Shown: positions 26,149 through 35,721, counted from the stretch's first letter. The stretch is DNA of 42,069 nucleotides from Paenibacillus tianmuensis (GCF_900100345.1 NZ_FMTT01000039.1:15419-57487); one strand, 5' to 3'. Numbers and translations are program-made. Notes: generated by a model not told the origin, from the sequence alone.

Positions 26149-27090
26149 TTATTCCGTCGTTTCCAGCTGAAATTTCTCGATAGCTTCCAGACTGTTGATG
26201 GAATACACTTTCACACTGCGGTCGATCTTCTTGATCAGACCTGCCAGGACGGTGCCGCTGCCGATTTCGACAAACGTGTCCACACCTTGCCCGAGCAGCC
26301 ATGCAACGCTATCTTCCCACAGCACGGAGGAATGCACCTGATCGATCAACAGCTGCTTTATTTCCGCCGGCTCCTGCACTGGCAGCGCCGTCACGTTGGC
26401 AACGACCGGAACGGCCGCCGCTTTCATTGCAACGGACTCCAGCACGCCGCCGAGACGCTCGGAAGCGGGTTTCATCAACGAGGAATGAAACGGCCCGCTA
26501 ACCTCAAGCGGAATCACGCGTTTCGCGCCGGCTTCTTTGCCGCGTTCGGCGATGGCCTGCACTCCTTCTTTGCTGCCGGAAACCACGATCTGTCCCGGGC
26601 AGTTAAGGTTCGCAAGCTCGACGACGGTTCCTTGCCCGCTGACATCCGAGCACAGCTGCCGCAGCGCTTCGCGCTCGGCCCCGAGCACGGCTGCCATAGC
26701 ACCTTGTCCGCTCTGCAGCGCCTGCTCCATAAACTCGCCGCGTGCGCGTACCGTACGGACCGCGTCTTCAAAGCTTAGCACGCCCGCAGCTACAAGCGCA
26801 CTGTACTCGCCAAGGCTGTGCCCAGCGGCATAATCCGGCTGAAGGCCATGACGCGCGCGAAACAGCTCAAGGTAAGCTATGCTGGTTGTAAGCAGCGCAG
26901 GCTGCGTATTCGCGGTAAGCTTCAGCTCTTCCTCCGGACCATCGAAGACGATGCGGCTGAGAGGGAAGCCAAGCGCCTTGTCGGCCGATTCGAAAATGCC
27001 CCGCGCAGCGGCATCCGCTTCATAAACGTCTTTCCCCATCCCTACCGCCTGGGCCCCTTGACCTGGGAATACGAATGCGATTTTCCCCAT
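26149..27090 (-). CDS. fabD: Malonyl-CoA:ACP transacylase
   Basis: FabD loads malonyl onto ACP. The 313-residue protein starts MGKIAFVFPGQGAQAVGMGK and has the nucleophile Ser92 in YAAGHSLGEYSALVAAG. The substrate Arg (VRTVRARGEFM) and the catalytic His in VSGPFHSSLMKPA follow. AAAGGAG 8 nt before ATG fixes the start. Confidence 0.97.
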   Translation of the reverse strand: MGKIAFVFPGQGAQAVGMGKDVYEADAAARGIFESADKALGFPLSRIVFDGPEEELKLTANTQPALLTTSIAYLELFRARHGLQPDYAAGHSLGEYSALVAAGVLSFEDAVRTVRARGEFMEQALQSGQGAMAAVLGAEREALRQLCSDVSGQGTVVELANLNCPGQIVVSGSKEGVQAIAERGKEAGAKRVIPLEVSGPFHSSLMKPASERLGGVLESVAMKAAAVPVVANVTALPVQEPAEIKQLLIDQVHSSVLWEDSVAWLLGQGVDTFVEIGSGTVLAGLIKKIDRSVKVYSINSLEAIEKFQLETTE

Positions 27091-27189
27091 ATCCGATTCT
27101 CCTTTATTACCAACTGCAAGCCGTGCGGACGGACCGAAACGGCCGGTCCTGCACAAAGCTATCGAGATTCAATGCCTATCCCGGATCAT

Positions 27190-28185
27190 TTACCATACCA
27201 AGACGGAAGCGCCCCAAGTCAAGCCCCCGCCGAAACCGACAAGCACCACGCAGTCGCCCTCTTTAATCCGTCCGGACTCCGCCGCCTCTGCGAGAGCGAT
27301 CGGAATCGATCCTGCCGACACATTGCCATATTTGTGCAAGTTGATCATGCATTTGTCCTCGCTCAAATTCAGCTTCTGCAGCGCAGATTGAATGATGCGG
27401 ATATTCGCCTGATGCGGTACAAGCAAATCCACCTCGGACTTGTCGATTCCCGCCTTGCGCAGCGCCTCTTCCGCGGCGCTTCCCATGATGCGTACCGCGA
27501 ATTTGAATACTTCGCTGCCGGCCATGTAGATGAAATGCTGCTTGCCTTCCAGACTCTGCGGCGATGCCGGACAGCGGGAACCGCCCGCAGCGACATTCAG
27601 CAGCGGTCCGCCCGCACCGTCCGCGCCAAGCTCGAACGACTTAAACCCGCGGCCTTCCGGCACCTCTCCGAGCACGACCGCGCCTGCGCCGTCGCCGAAC
27701 AAAATACAGGTGTTACGATCGGTGTAGTCCGTAATTTTAGACAAGCATTCCGCGCCTACGACAAGCGCATATTTATATGTTCCGGTGGCGATGAAATTCG
27801 CGGCGTTGGCCAAGCTGTAGATAAATCCCGAACAAGCCGCAGACAGATCGAAGGCGGCCGCTTTTTTGGCCCCCAGCTTGTCCTGCAAAATACATGCCGT
27901 CGATGGAAACGCCATATCCGGGGTAACGGTCGCCACAATAATTAAATCGAGCTCTTCCGGCGCGATGCCTGCGTTCTGCAGCGCGATTTTCGAGGCTTCA
28001 TAGGCCAAGTCCGACGACGCTTGCTCCGCGGAAGCGATGCGGCGTTCGCGGATACCGGTACGGGTGACGATCCATTCGTCGTTTGTGTCCACCATTTGCT
28101 CCAGCTCGAAATTGGTCAGTACCTTCTCAGGCACATATTTTCCCGTTCCGAGAATGCCTACAGGCTTTAGGCTACTATTCATCAT
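27190..28185 (-). CDS. fabH: Beta-ketoacyl-ACP synthase III
   Basis: FabH starts fatty-acid synthesis by condensing acyl-CoA with malonyl-ACP. The 331-residue sequence has Cys118 in FDLSAACSGFIYSLA, His in LVPHQANIRII and Asn in NLHKYGNVSAGSIPIAL. It overlaps the plsX stop codon (TAATG), so the two are translationally coupled. Having fabH inside the fapR operon contrasts with B. subtilis. Confidence 0.97.
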   Translation of the reverse strand: MMNSSLKPVGILGTGKYVPEKVLTNFELEQMVDTNDEWIVTRTGIRERRIASAEQASSDLAYEASKIALQNAGIAPEELDLIIVATVTPDMAFPSTACILQDKLGAKKAAAFDLSAACSGFIYSLANAANFIATGTYKYALVVGAECLSKITDYTDRNTCILFGDGAGAVVLGEVPEGRGFKSFELGADGAGGPLLNVAAGGSRCPASPQSLEGKQHFIYMAGSEVFKFAVRIMGSAAEEALRKAGIDKSEVDLLVPHQANIRIIQSALQKLNLSEDKCMINLHKYGNVSAGSIPIALAEAAESGRIKEGDCVVLVGFGGGLTWGASVLVW

Positions 28186-29180
28186 TACTCGCTCCCGTTG
28201 CTGATTTCCGCAGAGATGCTGCGGACCAAATCGTTTTTCAAAACGATTCTGGCTTGACGCACTGCATTTTTAAAAGCTACGCCGTTGGACGAGCCGTGGC
28301 TTTTGAGCACCAGACCGTTAATGCCCAGCAAAGGCGCTGCGCCGTGCTCGGTGTAATCCATTTTTTTGCGGAAGTGGCTGAGGCCCTTCTTCACCGCCGC
28401 GGCCGCAAGCTTCGTGTACCATGTACGCATAAATTGTTCTTTTAAGACGGAAAAGATGACCGAGGCCGCTCCTTCCATCGATTTAAGCATAATATTCCCC
28501 GCGAAGCCGTCGCATACGATGACGTCGCAAGGCTTCCGAAGCACGTCGCGCGACTCCACGTTGCCTATGAAGCGGATTGGGGCCTGCTCAAGCAGCGGAA
28601 AAGCCGCCTTCGTCAGCTCGTTGCCTTTCATCGCTTCCGTGCCCACGTTAAGAAGACCGACGCGCGGCTCGGCCACTCCGTGCACTTTGCTTCGATACAA
28701 GCTGCCCATGATGGCGTACTGCACCAGATGCTCCGCCGTCGCGTCCATATTTGCTCCGAGGTCAAGCGCAAGAATGCCTTCCCCGTCAACGGTCGGCAGC
28801 ATCGGCGCAAGCGCCGGGCGTTCGATCCCTTTGATTCGGCCGACAACCAGGAGACCCGTGGTCATCAATGCTCCCGTATTGCCCGCCGAGATCATAGCGC
28901 CTACTTCCTGCTCCTTCACCATACGGCCGGCGACGACCATCGAAGCGTCTTTTTTGCGTCGCACCGCTTTAACCGGCTCGTCATCCGCTTCGATCATCTC
29001 GCTTGCGTGTCTCAGCTCCAGATTCGCAAGCTTCTTGCCTTGAAGCAACGGCTCCAGCACGCTTGTATCTCCAACCAGCACAATCGTCGTATCCAGCCAT
29101 TCTTCGGCCGCCGCGATCGCGCCATCCACCGCTGCCTGCGGCGCATGGTCTCCGCCCATCGCGTCAATCGCTATCCGCAT
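28185..29180 (-). CDS. plsX: Phosphate acyltransferase PlsX
   Basis: PlsX converts acyl-ACP to acyl-phosphate for phospholipid synthesis. The 331-residue product begins MRIAIDAMGGDHAPQAAVDG and carries ISAGNTGALMTTGLLVVGRI, DLGANMDATAEHLVQYA and CDGFAGNIMLKSMEGAAS. ATG 29180 has AAGGAGGAGA upstream; the frame is open to 29321 but that part overlaps fapR. It overlaps fapR by 17 bp. Confidence 0.97.
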   Translation of the reverse strand: MRIAIDAMGGDHAPQAAVDGAIAAAEEWLDTTIVLVGDTSVLEPLLQGKKLANLELRHASEMIEADDEPVKAVRRKKDASMVVAGRMVKEQEVGAMISAGNTGALMTTGLLVVGRIKGIERPALAPMLPTVDGEGILALDLGANMDATAEHLVQYAIMGSLYRSKVHGVAEPRVGLLNVGTEAMKGNELTKAAFPLLEQAPIRFIGNVESRDVLRKPCDVIVCDGFAGNIMLKSMEGAASVIFSVLKEQFMRTWYTKLAAAAVKKGLSHFRKKMDYTEHGAAPLLGINGLVLKSHGSSNGVAFKNAVRQARIVLKNDLVRSISAEISNGSE

Positions 29181-29772
29181 GAAGCTCTCCTCCTTCATGC
29201 CGATCTTTGCTCGCATGATAAATGATGAAATTTCCTTGGAATACCACTTCGTCTCCGACGTATGTAAAAACTTCGACCTTCGCCTTACCTTTGGAGATCG
29301 AACGGACATAAGCCTTGGCAATGCACTTCTCCTGCAGTTTGACCGGCCGTACGAAGCGGATGTCCGCAGCGGCGGTCAGCGCCACCTTATCGTTGATCAG
29401 CGCGACGGCCAAGGAATTGGCCTGAGAAAATATATGATGACCCCGGGCGATTTTCGTCCGGGAGAACACATGCTCTTCTCGAATTTCGAACATGGAAATG
29501 CCGCTCTTGTCGAGCTGCAGATCGATGACATCCCCGATGACTTCATGCAGCGGAAGCGAACGCACCTGATCGTACGATTGTTCCGCCATCAGCTTCATCC
29601 GCTCCCGCAGCTCGGGAATGCCGAGCTCGAGCCGGTCCAGACGGATCGTCTGGATGCTGACTTGAAACAGCTTCGTCAGCTCTTCATCCGTAATAAAAGG
29701 GTTTTCTTCGATCGCTTTGGCCAACTGCTGCTGGCGCTGTCGTTTCGGAAGGCGTTCGATAACGAGCACCAC
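29164..29772 (-). CDS. fapR: Fatty acid/phospholipid synthesis repressor FapR
   Basis: FapR represses fatty-acid genes and is released by malonyl-CoA. The 202-residue protein has an N-terminal HTH (KRQRQQQLAKAIEENPFITDEELTKLFQVSIQTIRLDRLELG, ~10-50) and a C-terminal hot-dog domain (~70-195) that binds malonyl-CoA (IARGHHIFSQANSLAVALIND, AAADIRFVRPVKLQEKCIAKAYV). It is the first gene of the fab operon. The start is taken as GTG 29772 or the next GTG, after AAAAAAGG; the ribosome binding site is poor. Confidence 0.95.
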   Translation of the reverse strand: MVLVIERLPKRQRQQQLAKAIEENPFITDEELTKLFQVSIQTIRLDRLELGIPELRERMKLMAEQSYDQVRSLPLHEVIGDVIDLQLDKSGISMFEIREEHVFSRTKIARGHHIFSQANSLAVALINDKVALTAAADIRFVRPVKLQEKCIAKAYVRSISKGKAKVEVFTYVGDEVVFQGNFIIYHASKDRHEGGELHADSD

Positions 29773-29814
29773 CTTTTTTAGCTTGAACTAGGGAGGTCCC
29801 CCCCCTGATGCATA

Positions 29815-29882
29815 TGACATGTCACTATCTCTTATGACCAAGTCACAAAGCAAAGTATACTGGATTCTGTTAGAAAAGGGAA
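29815..29882 (-). promoter_or_regulatory. fapR promoter with two TGAC/GTCA dyads
   Basis: Minus strand: -10 TATACT (29854-29859), with a weak -35 TTCCCT 17 bp upstream (29877-29882). Two dyads lie just downstream of the predicted start: TGAC-CAA-GTCA (29835-29845) and TGAC-AT-GTCA (29815-29824), centres about 20.5 bp apart. FapR autoregulates its operon in Bacillus, binding at the promoter, so these are candidate FapR sites. They match the published TTAGTACC-type consensus only partly. Confidence 0.4.
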
Positions 29883-29893
29883 GCGCAAGCAAA

Positions 29894-29931
29894 CAAAAAA
29901 AATAGCACTGCACCCGAAGGTGGAGTACTAT
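29894..29931 (-). terminator. Terminator after rpmF
   Basis: ATAGCACTGCACC, tetraloop CGAA, GGTGGAGTACTAT form a long stem (29902-29931). On the minus strand TTTTTTTTGTTTG follows. Confidence 0.9.
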
Positions 29932-29951
29932 CTCTTTTGTCTGCAGGAAGA

Positions 29952-30125
29952 TTATTGGCTAATAATCTCTCTTTTCTTGTATTGACCGCAAACCTTGCAA
30001 ACCCGGTGAGCCAATTTCAATTCACCGCAATTGTCACACTTTACCATGCCTGGTACTTCCAATTTAAAATGAGTACGACGCATATCGCGGCGCGTTTTGG
30101 ATGTTCTCCTTTGAGGTACTGCCAT
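29952..30125 (-). CDS. rpmF: Ribosomal protein bL32 (zinc form)
   Basis: The 57-residue protein ([20 protein letters not shown]) has two Cys pairs, CDNC and CKVC, so it is the zinc-binding form rather than the Cys-less paralog. AAGGAGGTGGGAAAT precedes the ATG at 30125; a longer frame is spurious. It is downstream of yceD, the usual pair. Confidence 0.98.
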   Translation of the reverse strand: MAVPQRRTSKTRRDMRRTHFKLEVPGMVKCDNCGELKLAHRVCKVCGQYKKREIISQ

Positions 30126-30165
30126 ATTTCCCACCTCCTTCAACGAATTCAGCCTGCGTTCCTGG

Positions 30166-30693
30166 TTACGATCGGTCTTTAAAAAAATCCGCAAGTCCGG
30201 CCAAACGCGGGTCTACCTTCTCCGTCTTGCATTCGCAAGCCTTCTCGTTCCGGTTCGTTCCGCACACGGGACACAGTCCTTGACAATCTTCACTGCACAG
30301 CGGGATGAACGGCAGCGCCATCAGGACGCTTTCCGCCAAAAAGGGCTTCAGCTCAAACCGATCCTCGGAGACATACAGCACGTCTTCCTCGTCCTGGTCC
30401 TCATCCTCGGACTCTTCCAGCTCTTGATTTTCACCCTTCACAAACGTCTCATGAAACGGAATCGTCAAATGCTGTCCGACCGGGGACAAGCAGCGCGAGC
30501 ACGATTGCTCCACGTCGATGTCCAGTTCGCCGGTGACTTCGGCCGTGCCGGCCGTGTTCCGAGCTTCCAAACGCACCTGCAGCGGGCCGTGCCCGATCAG
30601 ACTTCCGGACTTCGGCAGGATACCTGTCAAATCTTCCGTGCCTTCGATCCGGATCATGCCTTTGGATGCCAAATCTTTCAAATGTATAAACAT
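30166..30693 (-). CDS. ylbN: YceD/YlbN-family protein (DUF177)
   Basis: The 175-residue protein belongs to the YceD family always found next to rpmF and implicated in 23S rRNA accumulation. It has CSRC (~65), an acidic linker ([12 protein letters not shown]), and [19 protein letters not shown] followed by CEC, typical metal-binding Cys clusters. The ATG at 30693 follows GGGGTGATACTC. Confidence 0.92.
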   Translation of the reverse strand: MFIHLKDLASKGMIRIEGTEDLTGILPKSGSLIGHGPLQVRLEARNTAGTAEVTGELDIDVEQSCSRCLSPVGQHLTIPFHETFVKGENQELEESEDEDQDEEDVLYVSEDRFELKPFLAESVLMALPFIPLCSEDCQGLCPVCGTNRNEKACECKTEKVDPRLAGLADFFKDRS

Positions 30694-30720
30694 GAGTATC
30701 ACCCCAAACAAACAAAGATT

Positions 30721-30783
30721 ATTATATCGACTTCGGTTCCGTTTTGTCAACATTTTCAGTTCATGCTATGTTCATGCTATAGT
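30721..30783. promoter_or_regulatory. Divergent ylbN-rpmF / ylbM promoters sharing a -35
   Basis: Minus strand: TTGACA (30745-30750), 18 bp, TATAAT (30721-30726) toward yceD-rpmF. Plus strand: TTGTCA (30744-30749), 17 bp, TATGTT (30767-30772), and a second register TTCAGT (30755-30760), 17 bp, TATAGT (30778-30783) toward ylbM. The opposing -35 hexamers coincide. The second plus-strand promoter is made by a tandem 11-bp repeat, GTTCATGCTAT, at 30759-30780. Confidence 0.75.
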
Positions 30784-30844
30784 GATTCACATAATCGTTA
30801 ATGGCAAAAGAAGCCTGAAACCCCGAACGGGAGGAATCATACGC

Positions 30845-32080
30845 ATGTCAACCGTCGGTCTTGTCGTCGAATACAATCCGCTGCACAACGGTCACTATTA
30901 TCATTACCAACAATCGAAAAAGGTAACGGGAGCGGACAGCGCGATTTGCATCATGAGCGGGAACTTTCTTCAGCGCGGCGAACCGGCGGTCGTGAACAAA
31001 TGGGCGCGGGCCGAGATGGCGCTCCGCATGGGAGCCGACCTCGTTCTGGAGCTGCCGGTCGCCTATAGCGCCCAGCCGGCAGAATGGTTCGCCTTCGGCG
31101 CCGTCTCCGCGCTCGACGCTACCGGGCTCGTCGACAGCCTCTGCTTCGGCAGCGAGAGCGGCGACATCGGCTGGCTCGAAGCGGCAGCCGATGTCTTGCA
31201 GGACGAGCCCGCTCCGCTGCGGGAGCTGCTGCAGCAAGAGTTGAAAGCCGGCGTACCGTATCCGACCGCCTATAGCCGCGCCGTAGCGCAGCTTGTACCG
31301 GGCGCGGACGAAAGCGAGCTCGCCAAGCCGAACAATACGCTCGGACTGCATTATCTAATCGCCCTGCGGCGGCTTCGAAGCGGCATTCGGCCGCAAACGA
31401 TCGCAAGGACGAAAGCTGAATACAATCAGACCGACATTACGGACGGACGGATTGCAAGCGCTACCGCTCTGCGCAAGCTGCTCTTTGAGGAACGTACATT
31501 GAATGCCCTCCGCCCTTATGCGCCTGCGGCGACGCTGGATATTTTGGAGCGGGAATGGCAGGCCGGACGCGCGCCGGTTGATTGGGAGCGCTTCGCGAGG
31601 CCGCTGCTGCTGCAGCTCATGAATCATCCCCCGGAGCAACTGGCGGCGTTCCATGAGGTTACGGAAGGGCTGGAGCACCGCATCCGGCAGGCGCTGATCG
31701 AGACGGCGGCTCTTGGCGAGGGCTGCGTCGCTTCGCTGCTGGACCGGCTCAAAACGAAGCGCTATACGCGGACGAAGCTGCAGCGCACCTTGCTGCGTAT
31801 TATGCTGAATCATACCAAGGAGGAGCTCTCCTCCGAAACGCTGGGCCAAGGCGTACCGTACCTGCGCGTGCTTGGCTTTCGTCCGAAAGGGCGGGAACTG
31901 CTCCGACGAATGAAAACAACGGCGAAGGTGCCCGTCGTCACCAAAGTAACGGACACGCTTTCGCCGCTACTCGCGATGGATATTCGCGCTACCTCTGTCT
32001 ATGCGCTCGGATATGAAACGCCTGCTCCCCGCGATTGGTTCGCGGATTTCTACGAACCGCCGGTTGTTGTGACGGATTAA
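30845..32080 (+). CDS. tmcAL: tRNA(Met) cytidine acetate ligase (YlbM/TmcAL)
   Basis: TmcAL makes N4-acetylcytidine at the wobble position of elongator tRNA-Met using acetate and ATP. The 411-residue protein has the nucleotidyltransferase motif VVEYNPLHNGHYYH. ICIMSGNFLQRGEPAVVNKWARAEMAL and LVLELPVAYSAQPAEWFAFGAV follow, both typical of YlbM. ATG 30845 follows GGGAGGAAT; the long upstream open frame is not coding. It is convergent with ylbL, with only 3 bp between the stops. Confidence 0.94.
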   Translation: MSTVGLVVEYNPLHNGHYYHYQQSKKVTGADSAICIMSGNFLQRGEPAVVNKWARAEMALRMGADLVLELPVAYSAQPAEWFAFGAVSALDATGLVDSLCFGSESGDIGWLEAAADVLQDEPAPLRELLQQELKAGVPYPTAYSRAVAQLVPGADESELAKPNNTLGLHYLIALRRLRSGIRPQTIARTKAEYNQTDITDGRIASATALRKLLFEERTLNALRPYAPAATLDILEREWQAGRAPVDWERFARPLLLQLMNHPPEQLAAFHEVTEGLEHRIRQALIETAALGEGCVASLLDRLKTKRYTRTKLQRTLLRIMLNHTKEELSSETLGQGVPYLRVLGFRPKGRELLRRMKTTAKVPVVTKVTDTLSPLLAMDIRATSVYALGYETPAPRDWFADFYEPPVVVTD

Positions 32081-32083
32081 TAC

Positions 32084-33169
32084 CTAACTTCCCGTTTTCG
32101 CCGGCAGCTTCGCCAAATAGTCCAAAGCCTCGTCCATCGTGGCCACCGGAACGACGGTCATCTTGGTCCCCAGCTCGTCGGCACGCTTCTTCGCGTCCGA
32201 ATAATTGGGGATCGTCTGCCCGGTCGGAGCTTTATAATCTGCGGGGCTGAAAAAAATTTCGGCGCCCGCCCGGTCGGCCGCTACGATTTTATGCTGAATG
32301 CCTCCGATAACACCGACATGGCCTTCCCGATCGATCTCTCCGGTTCCCGCCACCTTGTAGCCTTTCGTAATATCGCCTGGCGCCAGCCGGTTATAGATTT
32401 CCAGTGAAAACATCAAGCCCGCCGACGGCCCTCCAATGTCTCCCGCTTTAATGGTTACCTGCTGTTCCTCCGACTCGGCCTTCACACTGTGCAATTCCGC
32501 CAATACGACTCCCAGCCCGACCTGCGAAGCAGCAGGTGCAGCATCCGCAGGTTGTGCTTTTTTGTCGACAGGCAGCGCGGCCAAAGCGATATCCTTGGTC
32601 CGGATCTCGCCTTTGCGCTTGTAGCTGACCAAGACGGTTTCTCCCGCTTTCTTGCCTTTTATGCCGCCTCGGACCTCTTCCATCGTTTGAATCGGTTTAT
32701 CGTCGATTTTCACGAGGGTATCGCCGGCCTGAAGCACGTCATGCGCCGGAACATCCGGATATACCTGCTGGATGACGACGCCGTCCTTGCTGATATGGTA
32801 AGGCATTTTCAGCCGGTTATACACCGCCTGAACCGCATCTGCCTGCGAAGTGAGCATAACCACTTCCTGACGCCGCGAATATTCCGCCTCGGTCTCGTTG
32901 TTGCGGAGCAAATCCCGCTTCAACCGCAGCTCTTCGTAAGGCCGGACGTAAGACATCAAATAGCCGAACACGGTCGCGTCGGCCACCTGCACCGTAGTCA
33001 GCATAAACTTGCCTTTTTCCTCCGAAACCTGCTTGGCGTGAACCATCGGATGAATGTCCTCAGCCGTCCCCGGTTTAAAAATATAGAGCGGCAAAGGCAT
33101 AAAATAAACAACATACAAAAGCGCTATCGCTATAAAAACGGATAAAACGACGCGTGACGCGCGTTTCAT
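32084..33169 (-). CDS. ylbL: PDZ/Lon-like membrane protease YlbL (SepM family)
   Basis: The ~361-residue protein has one N-terminal membrane helix (VVLSVFIAIALLYVVYFMPLPLY), a PDZ domain (GVVIQQVYPDVPAHDVLQAGDTLVKIDDKPI) and a C-terminal Lon-type S16 domain. The catalytic Ser is in DIGGPSAGLMFSLEIY and the Lys in GGIQHKIVAADRAG. Family members cleave exported peptides or regulators (SepM trims competence pheromone in streptococci; B. subtilis YlbL degrades the division inhibitor YneA). Start at 33169 is supported by GGGAGAGG; ATG 33187 is possible. Confidence 0.92.
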   Translation of the reverse strand: MKRASRVVLSVFIAIALLYVVYFMPLPLYIFKPGTAEDIHPMVHAKQVSEEKGKFMLTTVQVADATVFGYLMSYVRPYEELRLKRDLLRNNETEAEYSRRQEVVMLTSQADAVQAVYNRLKMPYHISKDGVVIQQVYPDVPAHDVLQAGDTLVKIDDKPIQTMEEVRGGIKGKKAGETVLVSYKRKGEIRTKDIALAALPVDKKAQPADAAPAASQVGLGVVLAELHSVKAESEEQQVTIKAGDIGGPSAGLMFSLEIYNRLAPGDITKGYKVAGTGEIDREGHVGVIGGIQHKIVAADRAGAEIFFSPADYKAPTGQTIPNYSDAKKRADELGTKMTVVPVATMDEALDYLAKLPAKTGS

Positions 33170-33313
33170 GTCTCTAGCCTCTCCCATTGGTAGCTGTCCC
33201 CCCAGCCGTTCGCAAATGTCGTATCTCTATAGGTAGCGTACGCCTGTCAGGTCTATTCCATGCGGACAAAGCGTAAACATGTACCACTAACCTAAGCTGG
33301 AGTGATGATTCGG

Positions 33314-34582
33314 ATGCAACGGTTACAGGTTCTCTTCTCCCCGCGCTTTACGACGCTGCTGCTAAGCGCCGCGGCGCTTGCTCTCGTCGTCAGCATCATC
33401 GCATTTCCCGACGAAGCGTTTCGCTCCTCGCTCCAGGGGCTGCAGCTCTGGTGGAAGCTGGTCTTCCCGGCCCTGCTGCCCTTTCTGATCATAACTGAGC
33501 TGCTGCGCGGAATGGGCGTATTGCACGGACTTGGCGTACTGCTTGAGCCGCTGCTGCGCCTGTTGTTCAGGCTTCCGGGAGTCGCCGGCTGGATCGTGGC
33601 GCTCGGCTTCACGGCGGGCATGCCGGCCGGTGCCGCAGCTGTGAGCCAGCTTCGTAAGGACGGCACGCTTACCCGTGACGAAGGAGAGCGCCTACTCGCT
33701 GCCTCCCACCTGCTGAGCCCGGTTTTCCTCGTGAGCGTGGTCGGCGTCGGCTTCCTGCAAAACGCGACAGCCGGACTTGCGCTTGCGGTCATTCATTATG
33801 CCTCTACGCTGCTCCTGGCCGTGCTCCACCGTTTTCGCAGCGCCCCGGGACCTTATTCACTGCCGAAAATGAAATCGCGGGACAAGGGAGGCGCAGGATG
33901 GCTCAGCCGGAGCTTCGACGCATTTCAAGAAGCCCGGACGCACGACGGCCGGACGTTCGGCAAGCTGCTGGGAGATTCGGTGACGTCAAGCGTTCAGCAG
34001 CTTTTCCTGATCGGCGGGTGCATCATGATGTTCTCCGTACTGCTTCACGCCGTCTCGCTTTCTGGACTCGTCTCCGTAGCCGCTTCCCTTGCCTCCGCGC
34101 TCGGCCTTAACCGCGACAACGCTCTAACGCTTGCCCAAGCGCTGCTGGCCGGCTTCTTCGAGCCGCATCTCGGAGCGTACGCTTTGTCGCAATATACAGA
34201 AGCCGCTTCTTCGGCCTTGCTGTATGCGCTGCTCAGTCTGCTGCTCTCATGGGGAGGCTTGTCCACGCACGCCCAAGTCAAGAGCTTGACTGCGGCTTCC
34301 GACTTGCGTTACCTGCGCTTTCTGCGTTCCCGGCTTGAGCATGGCGGGATTGCTTTTGTGCTCACCTGCTTAGCCTGGAAGCCGCTCACCGATTCGCTGG
34401 GCGGTGAGCAGCCCGTGCTTGCGCACTATGCCGCGGTCCGCAGCGGCTGGTCCTTCGAGCGCGACAGCCTGTGGCCTTTGGTCAGCCCGATGATGCTGCA
34501 GTTCGGCACGATGCTGCTTGTCCTGCTCGTGCTCTCGGTATTTGCCGCCTTTCTCTTCCATCGCAGCCGCCATCGGCGGTAA
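33314..34582 (+). CDS. ylbJ: Sporulation integral membrane protein YlbJ
   Basis: The 422-residue polytopic protein has about nine hydrophobic segments and two nucleoside-transporter 'gate'-type repeats (KLVFPALLPFLIITELL and SVTSSVQQLFLIGGCIMMFSVLL). FTAGMPAGAAAVSQLRKDG and AGFFEPHLGAYAL are typical of YlbJ. In B. subtilis ylbJ is a mother-cell (sigma-E) gene needed for heat-resistant spores. The start with GGAG 11 nt upstream (33314) is preferred to the codons at 33302-33305. The presence of ylbJ marks the organism as a spore former. Confidence 0.92.
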   Translation: MQRLQVLFSPRFTTLLLSAAALALVVSIIAFPDEAFRSSLQGLQLWWKLVFPALLPFLIITELLRGMGVLHGLGVLLEPLLRLLFRLPGVAGWIVALGFTAGMPAGAAAVSQLRKDGTLTRDEGERLLAASHLLSPVFLVSVVGVGFLQNATAGLALAVIHYASTLLLAVLHRFRSAPGPYSLPKMKSRDKGGAGWLSRSFDAFQEARTHDGRTFGKLLGDSVTSSVQQLFLIGGCIMMFSVLLHAVSLSGLVSVAASLASALGLNRDNALTLAQALLAGFFEPHLGAYALSQYTEAASSALLYALLSLLLSWGGLSTHAQVKSLTAASDLRYLRFLRSRLEHGGIAFVLTCLAWKPLTDSLGGEQPVLAHYAAVRSGWSFERDSLWPLVSPMMLQFGTMLLVLLVLSVFAAFLFHRSRHRR

Positions 34583-34596
34583 GCCTTCGTTCCGAG

Positions 34597-35139
<543 letters not shown>

Positions 35140-35151
35140 CTATTGTCGAGT

Positions 35152-35721
35152 TTAAGTCTCTTTCCCCTCAGAGCGGGTACGGTAAATCGTAATGGCAGTA
35201 TCCCCATACTCGGACCGCCGCAACCATTCGAGCTTCCCGAAGTCCCCCTCATGGCGGTCCTCCGCGTCATGCTCGACCACGATCCGCGCTCCGTCGGCCA
35301 GCATTCCGCACTGCTGGAGCTCCTCCAACAGCTCTCCAATCACTTTCAGCTTGTATGGCGGGTCCAAAAACACCAGATCAAAACGCGCTTCCCGCTTGGA
35401 AAGCGCTTTGAGCGCGCGCATCGCATCATTGCGGTACACTTCGGCCCGATCCGTTAACCCAGTCGCCTGAAGGTTGTGACGAATCGTGTCGATGGCTTTT
35501 TTGTCCACGTCCGTGAGCACGGCGCGGTCCATCCCCCGGCTCAACGCTTCGATGCTCAGCCCGCCTGTGCCCGCAAACAAATCCAGCACTTGTCCGCCGT
35601 CGAAATAAGGGCCGATCATGCTGAATACCGCTTCTTTCACTTTGTCCGTCGTGGGCCGGGTCGCCATGCCCGGTACCGCCTTCAGCGGCCGCCCTTTGGC
35701 ACTTCCCGAAATGACTCTCAT
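35152..35721 (-). CDS. rsmD: 16S rRNA (guanine966-N2)-methyltransferase
   Basis: RsmD methylates G966 of 16S rRNA. The 189-residue protein has MRVISGSAKGRPLKAVPG, the SAM motif VLDLFAGTGGLSIEALSRG and catalytic FLDPPYKL. ATG 35721 is the family start; AGAAGG lies 9 nt upstream. It is the last core gene before the AT-rich accessory stretch. Confidence 0.96.
   Translation of the reverse strand: MRVISGSAKGRPLKAVPGMATRPTTDKVKEAVFSMIGPYFDGGQVLDLFAGTGGLSIEALSRGMDRAVLTDVDKKAIDTIRHNLQATGLTDRAEVYRNDAMRALKALSKREARFDLVFLDPPYKLKVIGELLEELQQCGMLADGARIVVEHDAEDRHEGDFGKLEWLRRSEYGDTAITIYRTRSEGKET

Noticed and set aside
26818..27945. 375-codon plus-strand frame across fabD and fabH
   Set aside because: Antisense to two well-supported fatty-acid genes; composition is not protein-like.
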